Below, piece by piece: positions 26,853 through 35,509 of a stretch of DNA of 64,000 nt (the first letter of the stretch is position 1; the number at the start of each line of letters is the position of its first letter). The notes under the pieces are model-generated. The model was not told the origin of the DNA and did not search any database. It was given only the letters and a program-made list of their open reading frames with translations. The DNA comes from Pseudomonas putida (GTDB taxonomy: Bacteria > Pseudomonadota > Gammaproteobacteria > Pseudomonadales > Pseudomonadaceae), in NCBI RefSeq assembly GCF_001636055.1, contig NZ_CP011789.1, forward strand, positions 868,001-932,000, given 5' to 3'. Made by a program: the position numbers and the translations under genes.

Positions 26853-29786
26853 ATGCGCCTGCCTTTGCCGCTCGATCTGCCTGGCGCCCTGCAACCGCTG
26901 GTCGCCCGTAACCGACAATTCCTGCAGGAGGCGCTGGCGGCGCATCCGGATCTTGATCCAGACAGTTGGAACGCGGTGCATCGCCTGCAGTTCGATCAGG
27001 TGGCTGCAGCCAGTGATTTCGTCCTCGAGCAGGCGCAGCGCGAACCGGCAACGCTGTTCGAGCTGCTCGCCAGCGGCGAAATGGATCGCCCCTATGGCCC
27101 CGGCCAGTTGCGTGCCCATATAAAAGCTGCCGCAGACGCGGCCCAGAGCGAAGACGAGCTGGCGCGCAACTTGCGCCGTGCGCGCAATCGCCAGCAGGTG
27201 CGGATCATCTGGCGCGACATCACCCGCCAGGCCGAACTGGGCGAGACCTGCCGCGACCTGTCCGAGCTAGCCGACGCCTCGATCGACGAAGCCTATCAAT
27301 GGCTGTACCCGCGCCATTGCCAGCAGTTCGGCACGCCGATCGGCAACCGCACTGGCCAGCCGCAGCACATGGTGGTGCTGGGCATGGGCAAGCTGGGCGC
27401 GGTGGAGCTCAACCTGTCGTCGGACATCGACCTGATCTTCGCCTTCCCTGAAGGCGGCGAGACCGAAGGGGTCAAGCGCTCGCTGGATAACCAGGAGTTC
27501 TTCACCCGCCTCGGGCAACGCCTGATCAAGGCGCTGGACCCGGTGACCGTCGACGGTTTCGTGTTCCGCGTCGACATGCGCCTGCGCCCCTATGGCTCGG
27601 CAGGCGCGTTGGTGCTCTCGTTCAATGCCCTGGAGCAGTACTACCAGGATCAGGGGCGCGATTGGGAACGCTACGCCATGATCAAGGCCCGCGTGGTGGC
27701 GGGCGACCAGGTGGCCGGTGCGCAGTTGCAGGAGATGCTGCGACCGTTCGTCTATCGGCGCTACCTGGATTTCTCTGCCATCGAGGCGCTGCGCACCATG
27801 AAGCAGCTGATCCAGCAGGAAGTGCGGCGCAAGGGCATGGCAGAGAACATCAAGCTCGGTGCCGGCGGCATCCGCGAGGTCGAGTTCATCGCCCAGGCCT
27901 TCCAGCTGATCCACGGCGGGCGCGATCTGAGCCTGCAGCAGCGGCCGCTGCTCAAGGTCCTGGCAACGCTCGAGGGGCAGGGTTACCTGCCACCGGCAGT
28001 GGTAAGCGAACTGCGTGATGGGTACCAGTTCCTGCGTTACACCGAGCACGCGATCCAAGCCATCGCCGACCGCCAGACCCAGATGCTGCCGGACTCGGAG
28101 CTCGACCGCGAACGGGTCGCCTACATCCTTGGCTTTGCCGACTGGCAGGCGTTCCACGACCAACTGATGCAGTGGCGTGGCCGGGTCGACTGGCACTTCC
28201 GCCAGGTGATCGCCGATCCAGATGAAGAGGAAGCCGAGGGCGAGCTGGTAGTGGGCGGCGAGTGGTCGCCGCTGTGGGAGCAGGCGCAGGACGAGGAGGC
28301 CGCCGGTCGCCAACTGGAAGAGGCCGGGTTCAAGCAGTCGGGCGAGGCCCTGCGTCGTTTGGCCTCCTTGCGTGCCAGCCCGTCGCTGCGTTCGATGCAG
28401 CGCATTGGCCGCGAGCGTCTGGACGCCTTCATTCCACGCCTGCTGGCGCAGACCGTGGAGCACCAGAACCCTGACTTGGTGCTGGAGCGAGTGCTCCCCT
28501 TGGTGGAAGCGGTGGCTCGGCGTTCGGCTTACCTGGTGCTGCTGACCGAAAACCCAGGCGCCTTGCGCCGTCTGTTGACCCTGTGCGCCGCCAGCCCCTG
28601 GATCGCCGAGCAGATCACGCGCTTCCCGCTGCTGCTCGACGAACTGCTCAACGAAGGCCGCCTGTTCAGCCCGCCGCTGGCGCCTGAGCTGGCGTCGGAG
28701 CTGCGCGAGAGATTGACGCGCATTCCCGAGGACGACCTGGAGCAGCAGATGGAGGCCCTGCGTCACTTCAAGCTGGCCCACAGCTTGCGGGTGGCGGCAT
28801 CTGAAATCAGCGGCAACCTGCCCTTGATGAAGGTCAGCGACTACCTGACCTGGCTGGCCGAGGCCATCCTCGACCAGGTGCTGGCCTTGGCCTGGCGTCA
28901 GACCGTGTCCCGTCATGGTCAGCCCAAGCGCAGTGATGGCACCCTGTGCGACCCAAGTTTCATCATCGTCGGCTACGGCAAGGTCGGCGGCATCGAACTG
29001 GGACATGGCTCGGACCTGGACCTCGTATTCATCCACGACGGCGACCCGAACGCCGAGACCGATGGCGCCAAGCCCATCGACGGCGCGCAGTTCTTCACCC
29101 GCCTGGGCCAGCGCATCATCCACCTGCTGACTACCCAGACCAACTCCGGCCAGCTCTATGATGTGGACATGCGCCTGCGCCCCTCCGGTGCGTCGGGGCT
29201 GTTGGTCAGCTCGCTCGGGGCCTTCGAGCGCTACCAGCAGAACGAGGCCTGGACCTGGGAACACCAGGCCCTGGTGCGGGCGCGTGTGCTGGTGGGCTGC
29301 AAGCAGGTCGGCAGTGCCTTCGAAGCGGTACGTGCCGGCGTGCTGGGCAAGGCCCGCGATCTCGACGCGCTGCGTCAGGAGGTCAGCGAGATGCGCGCCA
29401 AGATGCGCGCCAGCCTGGGCAGCAAGAGCACCGTTGCCGGTACCGCCGACAACGCCTTCGAGCCCGGCCAGCCGTTCGATGTCAAGCAGGATGCCGGTGG
29501 TATCGTGGATATCGAATTTATGGTGCAATACGCCGCTTTGGCCTGGTCCCACGACCATCCGGCCCTGCTGCGCTGGACCGATAACATTCGCATCCTCGAA
29601 GAGTTGGAGCAGGCCGGGTTGATGCCCGCCGAAGACGCGATTTTGTTGCGCGAGGTGTACAAGACCTTCCGCTCCGCCTCCCACCGCCAGGCACTGCAGA
29701 AACAGGCCGGGGTGATCGATGCCGGGCAGCTTGTCGATGAGCGCCGCGAGGTGCGGCGGATCTGGGGTGAGCTGGGTTTGAGCTGA
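26853..29786 (+). CDS. glnE: Glutamine synthetase adenylyltransferase/adenylyl-removing enzyme
   Basis: Bifunctional nucleotidyltransferase that adenylylates and deadenylylates glutamine synthetase in response to PII. The 977 residues contain two nucleotidyltransferase domains. The N-terminal deadenylylase carries MGKLGAVELNLSSDIDLIFA and the C-terminal adenylylase carries YGKVGGIELGHGSDLDLVFI, each followed by a helical domain. Both G-S-D-x-D type metal sites are intact. It is divergent from aceE and followed by a REP pair before waaF. The aceE-glnE-waa order is conserved in Pseudomonas. Confidence 0.96.
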   Translation: MRLPLPLDLPGALQPLVARNRQFLQEALAAHPDLDPDSWNAVHRLQFDQVAAASDFVLEQAQREPATLFELLASGEMDRPYGPGQLRAHIKAAADAAQSEDELARNLRRARNRQQVRIIWRDITRQAELGETCRDLSELADASIDEAYQWLYPRHCQQFGTPIGNRTGQPQHMVVLGMGKLGAVELNLSSDIDLIFAFPEGGETEGVKRSLDNQEFFTRLGQRLIKALDPVTVDGFVFRVDMRLRPYGSAGALVLSFNALEQYYQDQGRDWERYAMIKARVVAGDQVAGAQLQEMLRPFVYRRYLDFSAIEALRTMKQLIQQEVRRKGMAENIKLGAGGIREVEFIAQAFQLIHGGRDLSLQQRPLLKVLATLEGQGYLPPAVVSELRDGYQFLRYTEHAIQAIADRQTQMLPDSELDRERVAYILGFADWQAFHDQLMQWRGRVDWHFRQVIADPDEEEAEGELVVGGEWSPLWEQAQDEEAAGRQLEEAGFKQSGEALRRLASLRASPSLRSMQRIGRERLDAFIPRLLAQTVEHQNPDLVLERVLPLVEAVARRSAYLVLLTENPGALRRLLTLCAASPWIAEQITRFPLLLDELLNEGRLFSPPLAPELASELRERLTRIPEDDLEQQMEALRHFKLAHSLRVAASEISGNLPLMKVSDYLTWLAEAILDQVLALAWRQTVSRHGQPKRSDGTLCDPSFIIVGYGKVGGIELGHGSDLDLVFIHDGDPNAETDGAKPIDGAQFFTRLGQRIIHLLTTQTNSGQLYDVDMRLRPSGASGLLVSSLGAFERYQQNEAWTWEHQALVRARVLVGCKQVGSAFEAVRAGVLGKARDLDALRQEVSEMRAKMRASLGSKSTVAGTADNAFEPGQPFDVKQDAGGIVDIEFMVQYAALAWSHDHPALLRWTDNIRILEELEQAGLMPAEDAILLREVYKTFRSASHRQALQKQAGVIDAGQLVDERREVRRIWGELGLS

Positions 29787-29801
29787 CTATCGTGCTGGCT
29801 T

Positions 29802-29887
29802 CATTCGCTGGCAAGCCCGATCCCACAGGTACACCACAGCACTCAAGGTCTGTGTGGTACCTGTGGGACCGGGCTTGCCCGCGAATG
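29802..29887. repeat. Inverted REP pair between glnE and waaF
   Basis: CATTCGCTGGCAAGCCCGAT with its inverted partner GGGCTTGCCCGCGAATG; both arms extend to GGTACC-type ends and give a stem of about 30 bp with a few mismatches. Confidence 0.8.
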
Positions 29888-29990
29888 AGGCATGTCAGTG
29901 GTACACTGTCCGCCACATAGCCTGAATATAAAGAGGGGAGGCCAGGTTGTAGAGCAGCCTGCAGCCTCCCCGAATGTTTCTGGATAAAGC

Positions 29991-31040
29991 ATGAGAATAC
30001 TGATCATTGGACCCAGCTGGGTCGGCGACATGGTGATGGCGCAGACCCTCTTCCAGTGCGTGAAACAGCGTCACCCCGACTGCGTGATCGACGTGCTGGC
30101 CCCCGAGTGGAGCCGGCCGATCCTCGAGCGCATGCCCGAGGTGCGCCAGGCCTTGAGCTTCCCGCTCGGCCACGGTGCCCTGGAGCTGGCCACGCGCCGG
30201 CGCATCGGCAAGTCACTGGCCGGCCAGTACGACCAGGCGATCCTCTTACCCAACTCGCTCAAGTCGGCACTCGTGCCTTATTTCGCCGGCATCCCCCAGC
30301 GCACCGGCTGGCGTGGCGAGATGCGCTACCTGCTGCTCAACGATGTGCGCAAGCTCGACAAGGCGCGCTACCCGTTGATGATCGAACGCTTCATGGCCCT
30401 GGCCTATGAGCCGGGCGCCCAGTTGCCACAACCCTATCCCCGCCCGAGCCTGCGCATCGAAGACCAGAGCCGCGAGGTCGCCCTGGCCAAGTTCGGACTG
30501 GAGCTGGATCGCCCGGTGCTTGCGTTGTGCCCAGGTGCGGAGTTCGGCGAGGCCAAGCGCTGGCCGACGGAGCATTATGCCGCCGTTGCCGATGCGATGA
30601 TTCGCCAGGGCTGGCAGGTGTGGCTGTTCGGCTCGAAGAACGATCATCCGGTCGGCGAGCAGATCCGCGACCGCCTGATTCCGGGCTTGCGTGAAGAGTC
30701 CGTCAACCTGGCCGGCGAGACCTCGCTTGCCGAAGCCATCGACCTGATGTCCTGCGCCGATGCGGTGGTGTCCAACGATTCCGGCCTGATGCATGTGGCG
30801 GCGGCGCTGAACCGCCCGCTGGTGGCGGTCTATGGTTCGACCTCGCCGGGCTTCACTCCGCCACTGGCCGACCAGGTCGAGGTGGTGCGCACCGGTATCG
30901 AGTGCAGCCCGTGCTTCGAACGTACCTGCCGCTTCGGTCACTACAATTGCCTGCGCCTGCTCGAGCCCGAAAAAGTCATTGCCGCCCTGCACAGCCTGGG
31001 TGGTCCGAACCTGATCGATACCGTGGCCGAGGTCGACTAA
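29991..31040 (+). CDS. waaF: ADP-heptose:LPS heptosyltransferase II
   Basis: Glycosyltransferase family 9 enzyme that adds the second L-glycero-D-manno-heptose to the LPS inner core at the cytoplasmic face of the inner membrane. The 349 residues begin MRILIIGPSWVGDMVMAQTL, the WaaF signature. They continue with LCPGAEFGEAKRWP and the donor-binding VVSNDSGLMHVAAALNRP and STSPGFTPP. It opens a run of seven overlapping genes for LPS core assembly and phosphorylation. The waaC start is the next base after its stop. Confidence 0.95.
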   Translation: MRILIIGPSWVGDMVMAQTLFQCVKQRHPDCVIDVLAPEWSRPILERMPEVRQALSFPLGHGALELATRRRIGKSLAGQYDQAILLPNSLKSALVPYFAGIPQRTGWRGEMRYLLLNDVRKLDKARYPLMIERFMALAYEPGAQLPQPYPRPSLRIEDQSREVALAKFGLELDRPVLALCPGAEFGEAKRWPTEHYAAVADAMIRQGWQVWLFGSKNDHPVGEQIRDRLIPGLREESVNLAGETSLAEAIDLMSCADAVVSNDSGLMHVAAALNRPLVAVYGSTSPGFTPPLADQVEVVRTGIECSPCFERTCRFGHYNCLRLLEPEKVIAALHSLGGPNLIDTVAEVD

Positions 31041-32099
31041 GTGCGGGTACTGATCATCAAGACCTCGTCGCTGGGCGATGTGATCCACACCCTGCCGGCG
31101 CTCACCGACGCCGCCCACGCCATCCCCGGCATTCGTTTCGACTGGGTGGTGGAGGAGGGCTTTGCCGAGATCCCGAGCTGGCATCCGGCGGTCGACCAGG
31201 TGATCCCGGTGGCGATCCGGCGCTGGCGCAAGAATCTCTGGCAAACGCTCAAGAGCGGCGAGTGGAAGGCGTTCAAGCAACGCCTGCGCGAGCGCAAGTA
31301 CGACCTGGTGATCGATGCCCAAGGGCTGGTCAAATCGGCTTGGCTGACCCGTTACGTCAAGGCGCCGGTGGCCGGGCTCGACCGCTATTCGGCGCGCGAA
31401 GGCTGGGCCAGCCGCTTCTATGACCGACGCCTGTCGGTAGCGGTCGGCCAGCATGCGGTGGAACGGGTACGCCAGCTGTTCGCCTTGTCCCTGGCCTACG
31501 ACCTGCCTGAAGGCATCGGCCAGTACGGCCTGGACCTGAACCGCCTGCAACTGCCCCCGACAGCCCCCTACGTGGTGTTCCTGCATGGCACCACCTGGGC
31601 CACCAAGCACTGGCCGGAAGCCTACTGGCGTGAGCTGGCCGAGCGCATGGGGCGGCGCAAGATGAAAGTCGTGCTGCCCTGGGGCAATCCTGCGGAGAAG
31701 GCTCGTGCCGATCGCATCGCCCAAGGCTTGGAAAACTGCCAGGTACTCCCCAAATTGAACCTCGCAGGGGTCGCTCGCATACTCGCGGCGGCCAAGGCCT
31801 GCGTGGCGGTGGACACCGGCCTCGGCCACCTGGCCGCAGCGCTGGACGTGCCGACCATCTCGCTGTTCGGCCCCACCAATCCTGGTCTGACCGGTGCCTA
31901 CGGACGCGCCCAGATCCACCAGGCCAGCAACTTCCCCTGTGCGCCTTGCCTGCAGAAGAAGTGCACCTACAAACCGAGCGCCGAGGACCTGCGCCGGTTC
32001 GATCTCAAACGCGAGTGGCCGCTGTGCTTCACTCGCCTGAATCCCGAGCATGTGGCGGGCCGCTTGAGCGCGCTGCTGCTGGCTGAGGATGTTCGTTGA
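31041..32099 (+). CDS. waaC: LPS heptosyltransferase I
   Basis: Family 9 glycosyltransferase that adds the first heptose to Kdo2-lipid A. It has 352 residues and starts with GTG immediately after the waaF TAA. Motifs are VLIIKTSSLGDVIHTLPALTDA at the N-terminus (family signature), LHGTTWATKHWPEAYWRELA and AVDTGLGHLAAALDVPTISLFGPTNPG. The TGA stop overlaps the waaG ATG by one base, so translation is coupled. Confidence 0.95.
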   Translation: MRVLIIKTSSLGDVIHTLPALTDAAHAIPGIRFDWVVEEGFAEIPSWHPAVDQVIPVAIRRWRKNLWQTLKSGEWKAFKQRLRERKYDLVIDAQGLVKSAWLTRYVKAPVAGLDRYSAREGWASRFYDRRLSVAVGQHAVERVRQLFALSLAYDLPEGIGQYGLDLNRLQLPPTAPYVVFLHGTTWATKHWPEAYWRELAERMGRRKMKVVLPWGNPAEKARADRIAQGLENCQVLPKLNLAGVARILAAAKACVAVDTGLGHLAAALDVPTISLFGPTNPGLTGAYGRAQIHQASNFPCAPCLQKKCTYKPSAEDLRRFDLKREWPLCFTRLNPEHVAGRLSALLLAEDVR

Positions 32100-33223
32100 T
32101 GCAACTGGCTTTCGTGCTTTACAAATATTTCCCCTTCGGCGGATTGCAGCGCGATTTCATGCGCATCGCCCTAGAGTGCCAGAAGCGTGGGCATCAGATC
32201 CGCGTCTATACACTCATCTGGGAAGGTGACATCCCCCCAGGCTTCGAAGTGCTGGTGGCGCCGGTCAAGGCCCTGTTCAACCACCGCCGCAACGAAAAAC
32301 TCAGCGCCTGGATGGCTGCCGACCTGGCCAAACGCCCGGTCGACCGTCTGATTGGCTTCAACAAGATGCCGGGGCTGGACGTCTACTATGCCGCCGACGG
32401 CTGCTTCGAGGACAAGGCACAGACCCTGCGCGGCGGCCTGTATCGTCGCTGGGGCCGCTACCGGCATTTTGCCGAATACGAGCGTGCCGTGTTCGCCAAG
32501 GAGGCTGCCACCGAGATCCTGATGATCTCTGAAGTGCAGCAGCCGCTGTTCATCAAGCACTACGACACCCCTGTGGAGCGTTTCCACCTGTTGCCACCGG
32601 GCATCTCCCAGGATCGCCGGGCGCCGACCAATGCGGCCGAGATCCGCGCCGCGTTTCGCCAGGAGTTCGCGCTGGACGATGACGACCTGTTGCTGGTGCA
32701 GATTGGCTCGGGGTTCAAGACCAAGGGCGTCGATCGTAGCCTCAAGGCCCTGGCCGCATTGCCTTCGAGCCTGCGCAAGCGCACCCGGCTGATGGTCATC
32801 GGCCAGGATGACCCGAAGGTGTTCCAGTTGCAGAGCGCCACGCTCGGCCTGGGTGACCAGGTGCAGTTCCTCAAGGGGCGCAGCGACATCCCGCGCTTCC
32901 TGCTCGGCGCCGACCTGCTGATCCACCCGGCCTACAACGAAAATACCGGCACCGTGCTGCTCGAAGCGCTGGTCGCCGGTTTGCCGGTGCTGGTATCCAA
33001 GGTCTGTGGCTACGCCCATTACATCGCCGAGGCCGACAGCGGTCTGGTGCTCGACGAGCCGTTCGAGCAAGAGCAGCTCAACGCCTACCTGCAGCACATG
33101 CTCGAAGACCCCCAGGCCCGCGCCGATTGGGCGCGCAACGGCCTGGCCTTTGCCGACAGCGCCGATCTCTACAGCATGCCGCAGCACGCCGCCGATGTGA
33201 TTCTCGGCCAGGAGCACGCATGA
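32099..33223 (+). CDS. waaG: LPS core glucosyltransferase I WaaG
   Basis: GT-B fold family 4 glycosyltransferase, 374 residues, transferring the first outer-core hexose to heptose II. (In P. aeruginosa the sugar is GalN; here not determinable.) Start MQLAFVLYKYFPFGGLQRDFMRIA contains the conserved acceptor-side glycine loop. The C-terminal donor site shows HPAYNENTGTVLLEALVAGLPV, including the conserved E-X7-E pattern. ATG 32099 overlaps the waaC stop (TGATG); a TTG three bases upstream is less likely. The stop overlaps the waaP ATG. Confidence 0.93.
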   Translation: MQLAFVLYKYFPFGGLQRDFMRIALECQKRGHQIRVYTLIWEGDIPPGFEVLVAPVKALFNHRRNEKLSAWMAADLAKRPVDRLIGFNKMPGLDVYYAADGCFEDKAQTLRGGLYRRWGRYRHFAEYERAVFAKEAATEILMISEVQQPLFIKHYDTPVERFHLLPPGISQDRRAPTNAAEIRAAFRQEFALDDDDLLLVQIGSGFKTKGVDRSLKALAALPSSLRKRTRLMVIGQDDPKVFQLQSATLGLGDQVQFLKGRSDIPRFLLGADLLIHPAYNENTGTVLLEALVAGLPVLVSKVCGYAHYIAEADSGLVLDEPFEQEQLNAYLQHMLEDPQARADWARNGLAFADSADLYSMPQHAADVILGQEHA

Positions 33224-34026
33224 AGCTGATGCTGGCCGAACCCTTCAAGCGCCTGTGGGCCGGGCGCGACCCTTTCGATGCCGTCGAAGCCCTGCAGGGC
33301 GAGGTATACCGTGAGCTCGAAGGGCGCCGAACCTTGCGCACCGAGGTCGAGGGCGAGGGCTATTTCGTCAAGATCCACCGCGGCATCGGCTGGGGCGAGA
33401 TTTTCAAGAACCTGTTCAGCGCCAAGCTTCCGGTACTCGGTGCCGGCCAGGAATGGCTGGCGATCCAGCGCTTGCAGGAGGTCGGCGTGCCGACCATGAC
33501 CGCCGTCGCCTATGGCGAACGTGGCAGCAACCCGGCCACCCAGCATTCATTCATCGTCACCGAAGAGCTGGCCCCCACCGTCAGCCTGGAAGATTTCAGC
33601 ATCGACTGGCTCAGGCAGCCCCCCGAGCCGCGTCTCAAGCGTGCGCTGATCGATGAGGTGGCGAAGATGGTCGGCGGCATGCACCGTGCAGGCGTCAACC
33701 ACCGTGATTGCTACATCTGCCATTTCCTGCTGCACACTGACCGGCCCGTGACGCCTGAAGACTTCAAACTGTCGGTGATCGACCTGCACCGCGCACAGAC
33801 CCGTACGAAAATCACCCGTCGCTGGCGCGACAAGGACCTGGCCGCCTTGTATTTCTCGGCCCTGGACATCGGTCTGACGCGTCGCGACAAGCTGCGCTTC
33901 CTCAAGGGCTATTTCCAGCGCCCGCTGCGCCAGGTGCTCGCCGAGGAAGCCGCACTGCTCGCCTGGCTCGAACGCAAGGCGCAGAAACTCTACGATCGCA
34001 AGCAACGCTATGGGGATGCGCTCTGA
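33220..34026 (+). CDS. waaP: LPS inner-core heptose kinase WaaP
   Basis: Protein-kinase-like sugar kinase that phosphorylates heptose I of the inner core; required for viability in P. aeruginosa. It has 268 residues. MKLMLAEPFKRLWAGRDPF is the WaaP start. The ATP-binding Lys lies in EGYFVKIHRGIGWGEI. The catalytic loop is NHRDCYICHFLL with Asp163, the position reported for the P. aeruginosa enzyme as I recall. The metal-binding loop is VIDLHRAQ. ATGA overlap with waaG and TGATG with the next gene. Confidence 0.95.
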   Translation: MKLMLAEPFKRLWAGRDPFDAVEALQGEVYRELEGRRTLRTEVEGEGYFVKIHRGIGWGEIFKNLFSAKLPVLGAGQEWLAIQRLQEVGVPTMTAVAYGERGSNPATQHSFIVTEELAPTVSLEDFSIDWLRQPPEPRLKRALIDEVAKMVGGMHRAGVNHRDCYICHFLLHTDRPVTPEDFKLSVIDLHRAQTRTKITRRWRDKDLAALYFSALDIGLTRRDKLRFLKGYFQRPLRQVLAEEAALLAWLERKAQKLYDRKQRYGDAL

Positions 34027-34760
34027 TGGCGGGTTGGACACTGGCGCCGGGCTACGAACACCTGGCGGCGGACTTCGGCAGTATCGACGCGGTGTTCGCC
34101 CTCGACGGCGAGCGCCTGACCCGTGACCCGCTCAGCGAGGTCATCCGCATCGAGCGCGATGGGGTCAACTACTACGTCAAACGCTACACCGGTGCCGGCA
34201 AGCACATGCGTCGCTTCCTCGGACGGCCACGGATCAAGGCTGAATGGCAGAACCTCAAGCAGTTCGCCAAGTGGGGCATTCCTACCGCCGAAGTGGTGGC
34301 CTGGGGGCTGGAGCGCAAGGGTCTGTCGTTCGGCCGTGGGGCGATGATCACCCGCGAGCTGCCGCGCACCGAAGACCTTTCGGCGCTGGCCGAGCGCAAC
34401 GATCCGCGCCTGGCTGATCGCACATGGGTCGAGCATGTCAGTCGTCAACTGGCTCGCCATACCCGGGTCATGCACGATCATCACTTCGCCCACAACGACC
34501 TGAAGTGGCGCAACCTGCTGGTGGATGATCAGGCGACGCTGTTCTTCATCGATTGCCCGACGGGCGATTTCTGGCGTGGCTTCATGCTCCGCCACCGGCT
34601 TATCAAGGATCTGGCGTGCCTGGACAAGGTCGCCAAATATCACCTCTCGGCCACCCAGCGCCTGCGCTTCTACCTGCAATATCGCGGGCACGCGCGGCTC
34701 AATGCCCGTGACAAGCGACGGATTCGCCAGGTGGTGAGCTTCTTCGAGGGAAGGGAATGA
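34026..34760 (+). CDS. LPS core kinase, InaA/WaaP-like (first of three)
   Basis: A 244-residue member of the lipopolysaccharide kinase (InaA) family. YYVKRYTGAGKHMRRFLGRP holds the putative ATP Lys. HHFAHNDLKWRNLLV is the catalytic loop (His156, Asn157, Asp158), and LFFIDCPTGDFW is the metal site. All key residues appear intact. By position it corresponds to the second core kinase of P. aeruginosa (wapP/wapQ class); I do not assign a symbol. It overlaps waaP by one base and the following gene by four. Confidence 0.85.
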   Translation: MAGWTLAPGYEHLAADFGSIDAVFALDGERLTRDPLSEVIRIERDGVNYYVKRYTGAGKHMRRFLGRPRIKAEWQNLKQFAKWGIPTAEVVAWGLERKGLSFGRGAMITRELPRTEDLSALAERNDPRLADRTWVEHVSRQLARHTRVMHDHHFAHNDLKWRNLLVDDQATLFFIDCPTGDFWRGFMLRHRLIKDLACLDKVAKYHLSATQRLRFYLQYRGHARLNARDKRRIRQVVSFFEGRE

Positions 34761-35509
34761 CCGATTACCTGGCCAGCGCCGACCATGCGCTGCTGCAACG
34801 CCATGGCCTGAACGACTTCGAGGCGCTGTGGGCGCTGCAACTGGATGCCGTCGACGAACCCAACACCGGGCGCGGCGGCTGGAGCAGCGTGTTCCGCCTG
34901 GAACTCGAGGGCAAGGGCTACTACCTCAAGCGCCAGAGCGACTACCTCACGCGTACCCTGCACCGGCCGTTCGGCGAGCCCACCTTTGCCCGCGAATTCC
35001 GCAATATCAGCCGCTACGAAAAGCTCAACATCCCGGCACTGCAGGCGGTGTTCTATGGCGAGCGCAAGCAGGGCGGCCAGCATCGGGCGATCCTGATGAC
35101 CCGCGCGCTCGACGACTGGAGCGACCTGGAGAGCTTCCTCGGCCAATGGCCGCAACTGCCCGAGCCTCGACGCCAGGGTATTCTCGCGGCCTGTGGCGAG
35201 CTCGCGCGTACCCTGCACGGCGCCGGCCAGGTGCATGGTTGTTTCTATCCCAAGCATATTTTCCTGCGCGAACGCCGCGAAGGCTGGCAGGCCCAGCTGA
35301 TCGACCTGGAAAAGACCCGGCCACTGCTGTTCGGCATGCGTGACCGCCTCAAGGACCTCGAGCCCTTGCTGCGTCGTGCCCGTGCCTGGAGCGAGGCGGA
35401 TGTACGCAGCCTGCTCGCCGCCTACCTGGCGCAGCCGGCCGACAGCGCGCGGGTCGGCAACTGGCTGCAACGCCTGACGCAACGCCGTCGTGAAAAAGAG
35501 GCCCGCTGA
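34757..35509 (+). CDS. LPS core kinase-like protein lacking the catalytic Asp (second of three)
   Basis: A 250-residue InaA-family protein with kinase-fold features: FRLELEGKGYYLKRQSDYL with a possible ATP Lys, LMTRALDDWSDLESFL hinge region, and LIDLEKTRPLLFG as the metal-site analogue. The catalytic loop reads QVHGCFYPKHIFL, so His160 is followed by Gly161 and Cys162 where an HxD kinase would have Asp at 162. The loop is well preserved otherwise. It is either an atypical kinase or a pseudokinase partner of its neighbours. ATGA overlap upstream, one-base overlap downstream. Confidence 0.8.
   Translation: MTDYLASADHALLQRHGLNDFEALWALQLDAVDEPNTGRGGWSSVFRLELEGKGYYLKRQSDYLTRTLHRPFGEPTFAREFRNISRYEKLNIPALQAVFYGERKQGGQHRAILMTRALDDWSDLESFLGQWPQLPEPRRQGILAACGELARTLHGAGQVHGCFYPKHIFLRERREGWQAQLIDLEKTRPLLFGMRDRLKDLEPLLRRARAWSEADVRSLLAAYLAQPADSARVGNWLQRLTQRRREKEAR

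Noticed and set aside
27267..29684. An 805-codon minus-strand frame opposite glnE
   Set aside because: Antisense shadow; the + strand frame carries both GlnE nucleotidyltransferase motifs.
29787..29990. Sigma-70 promoter before waaF (TTGCCC ... TACACT)
   Set aside because: The spacing is about 21 bases and the -35 lies in a REP, so it is not convincing.
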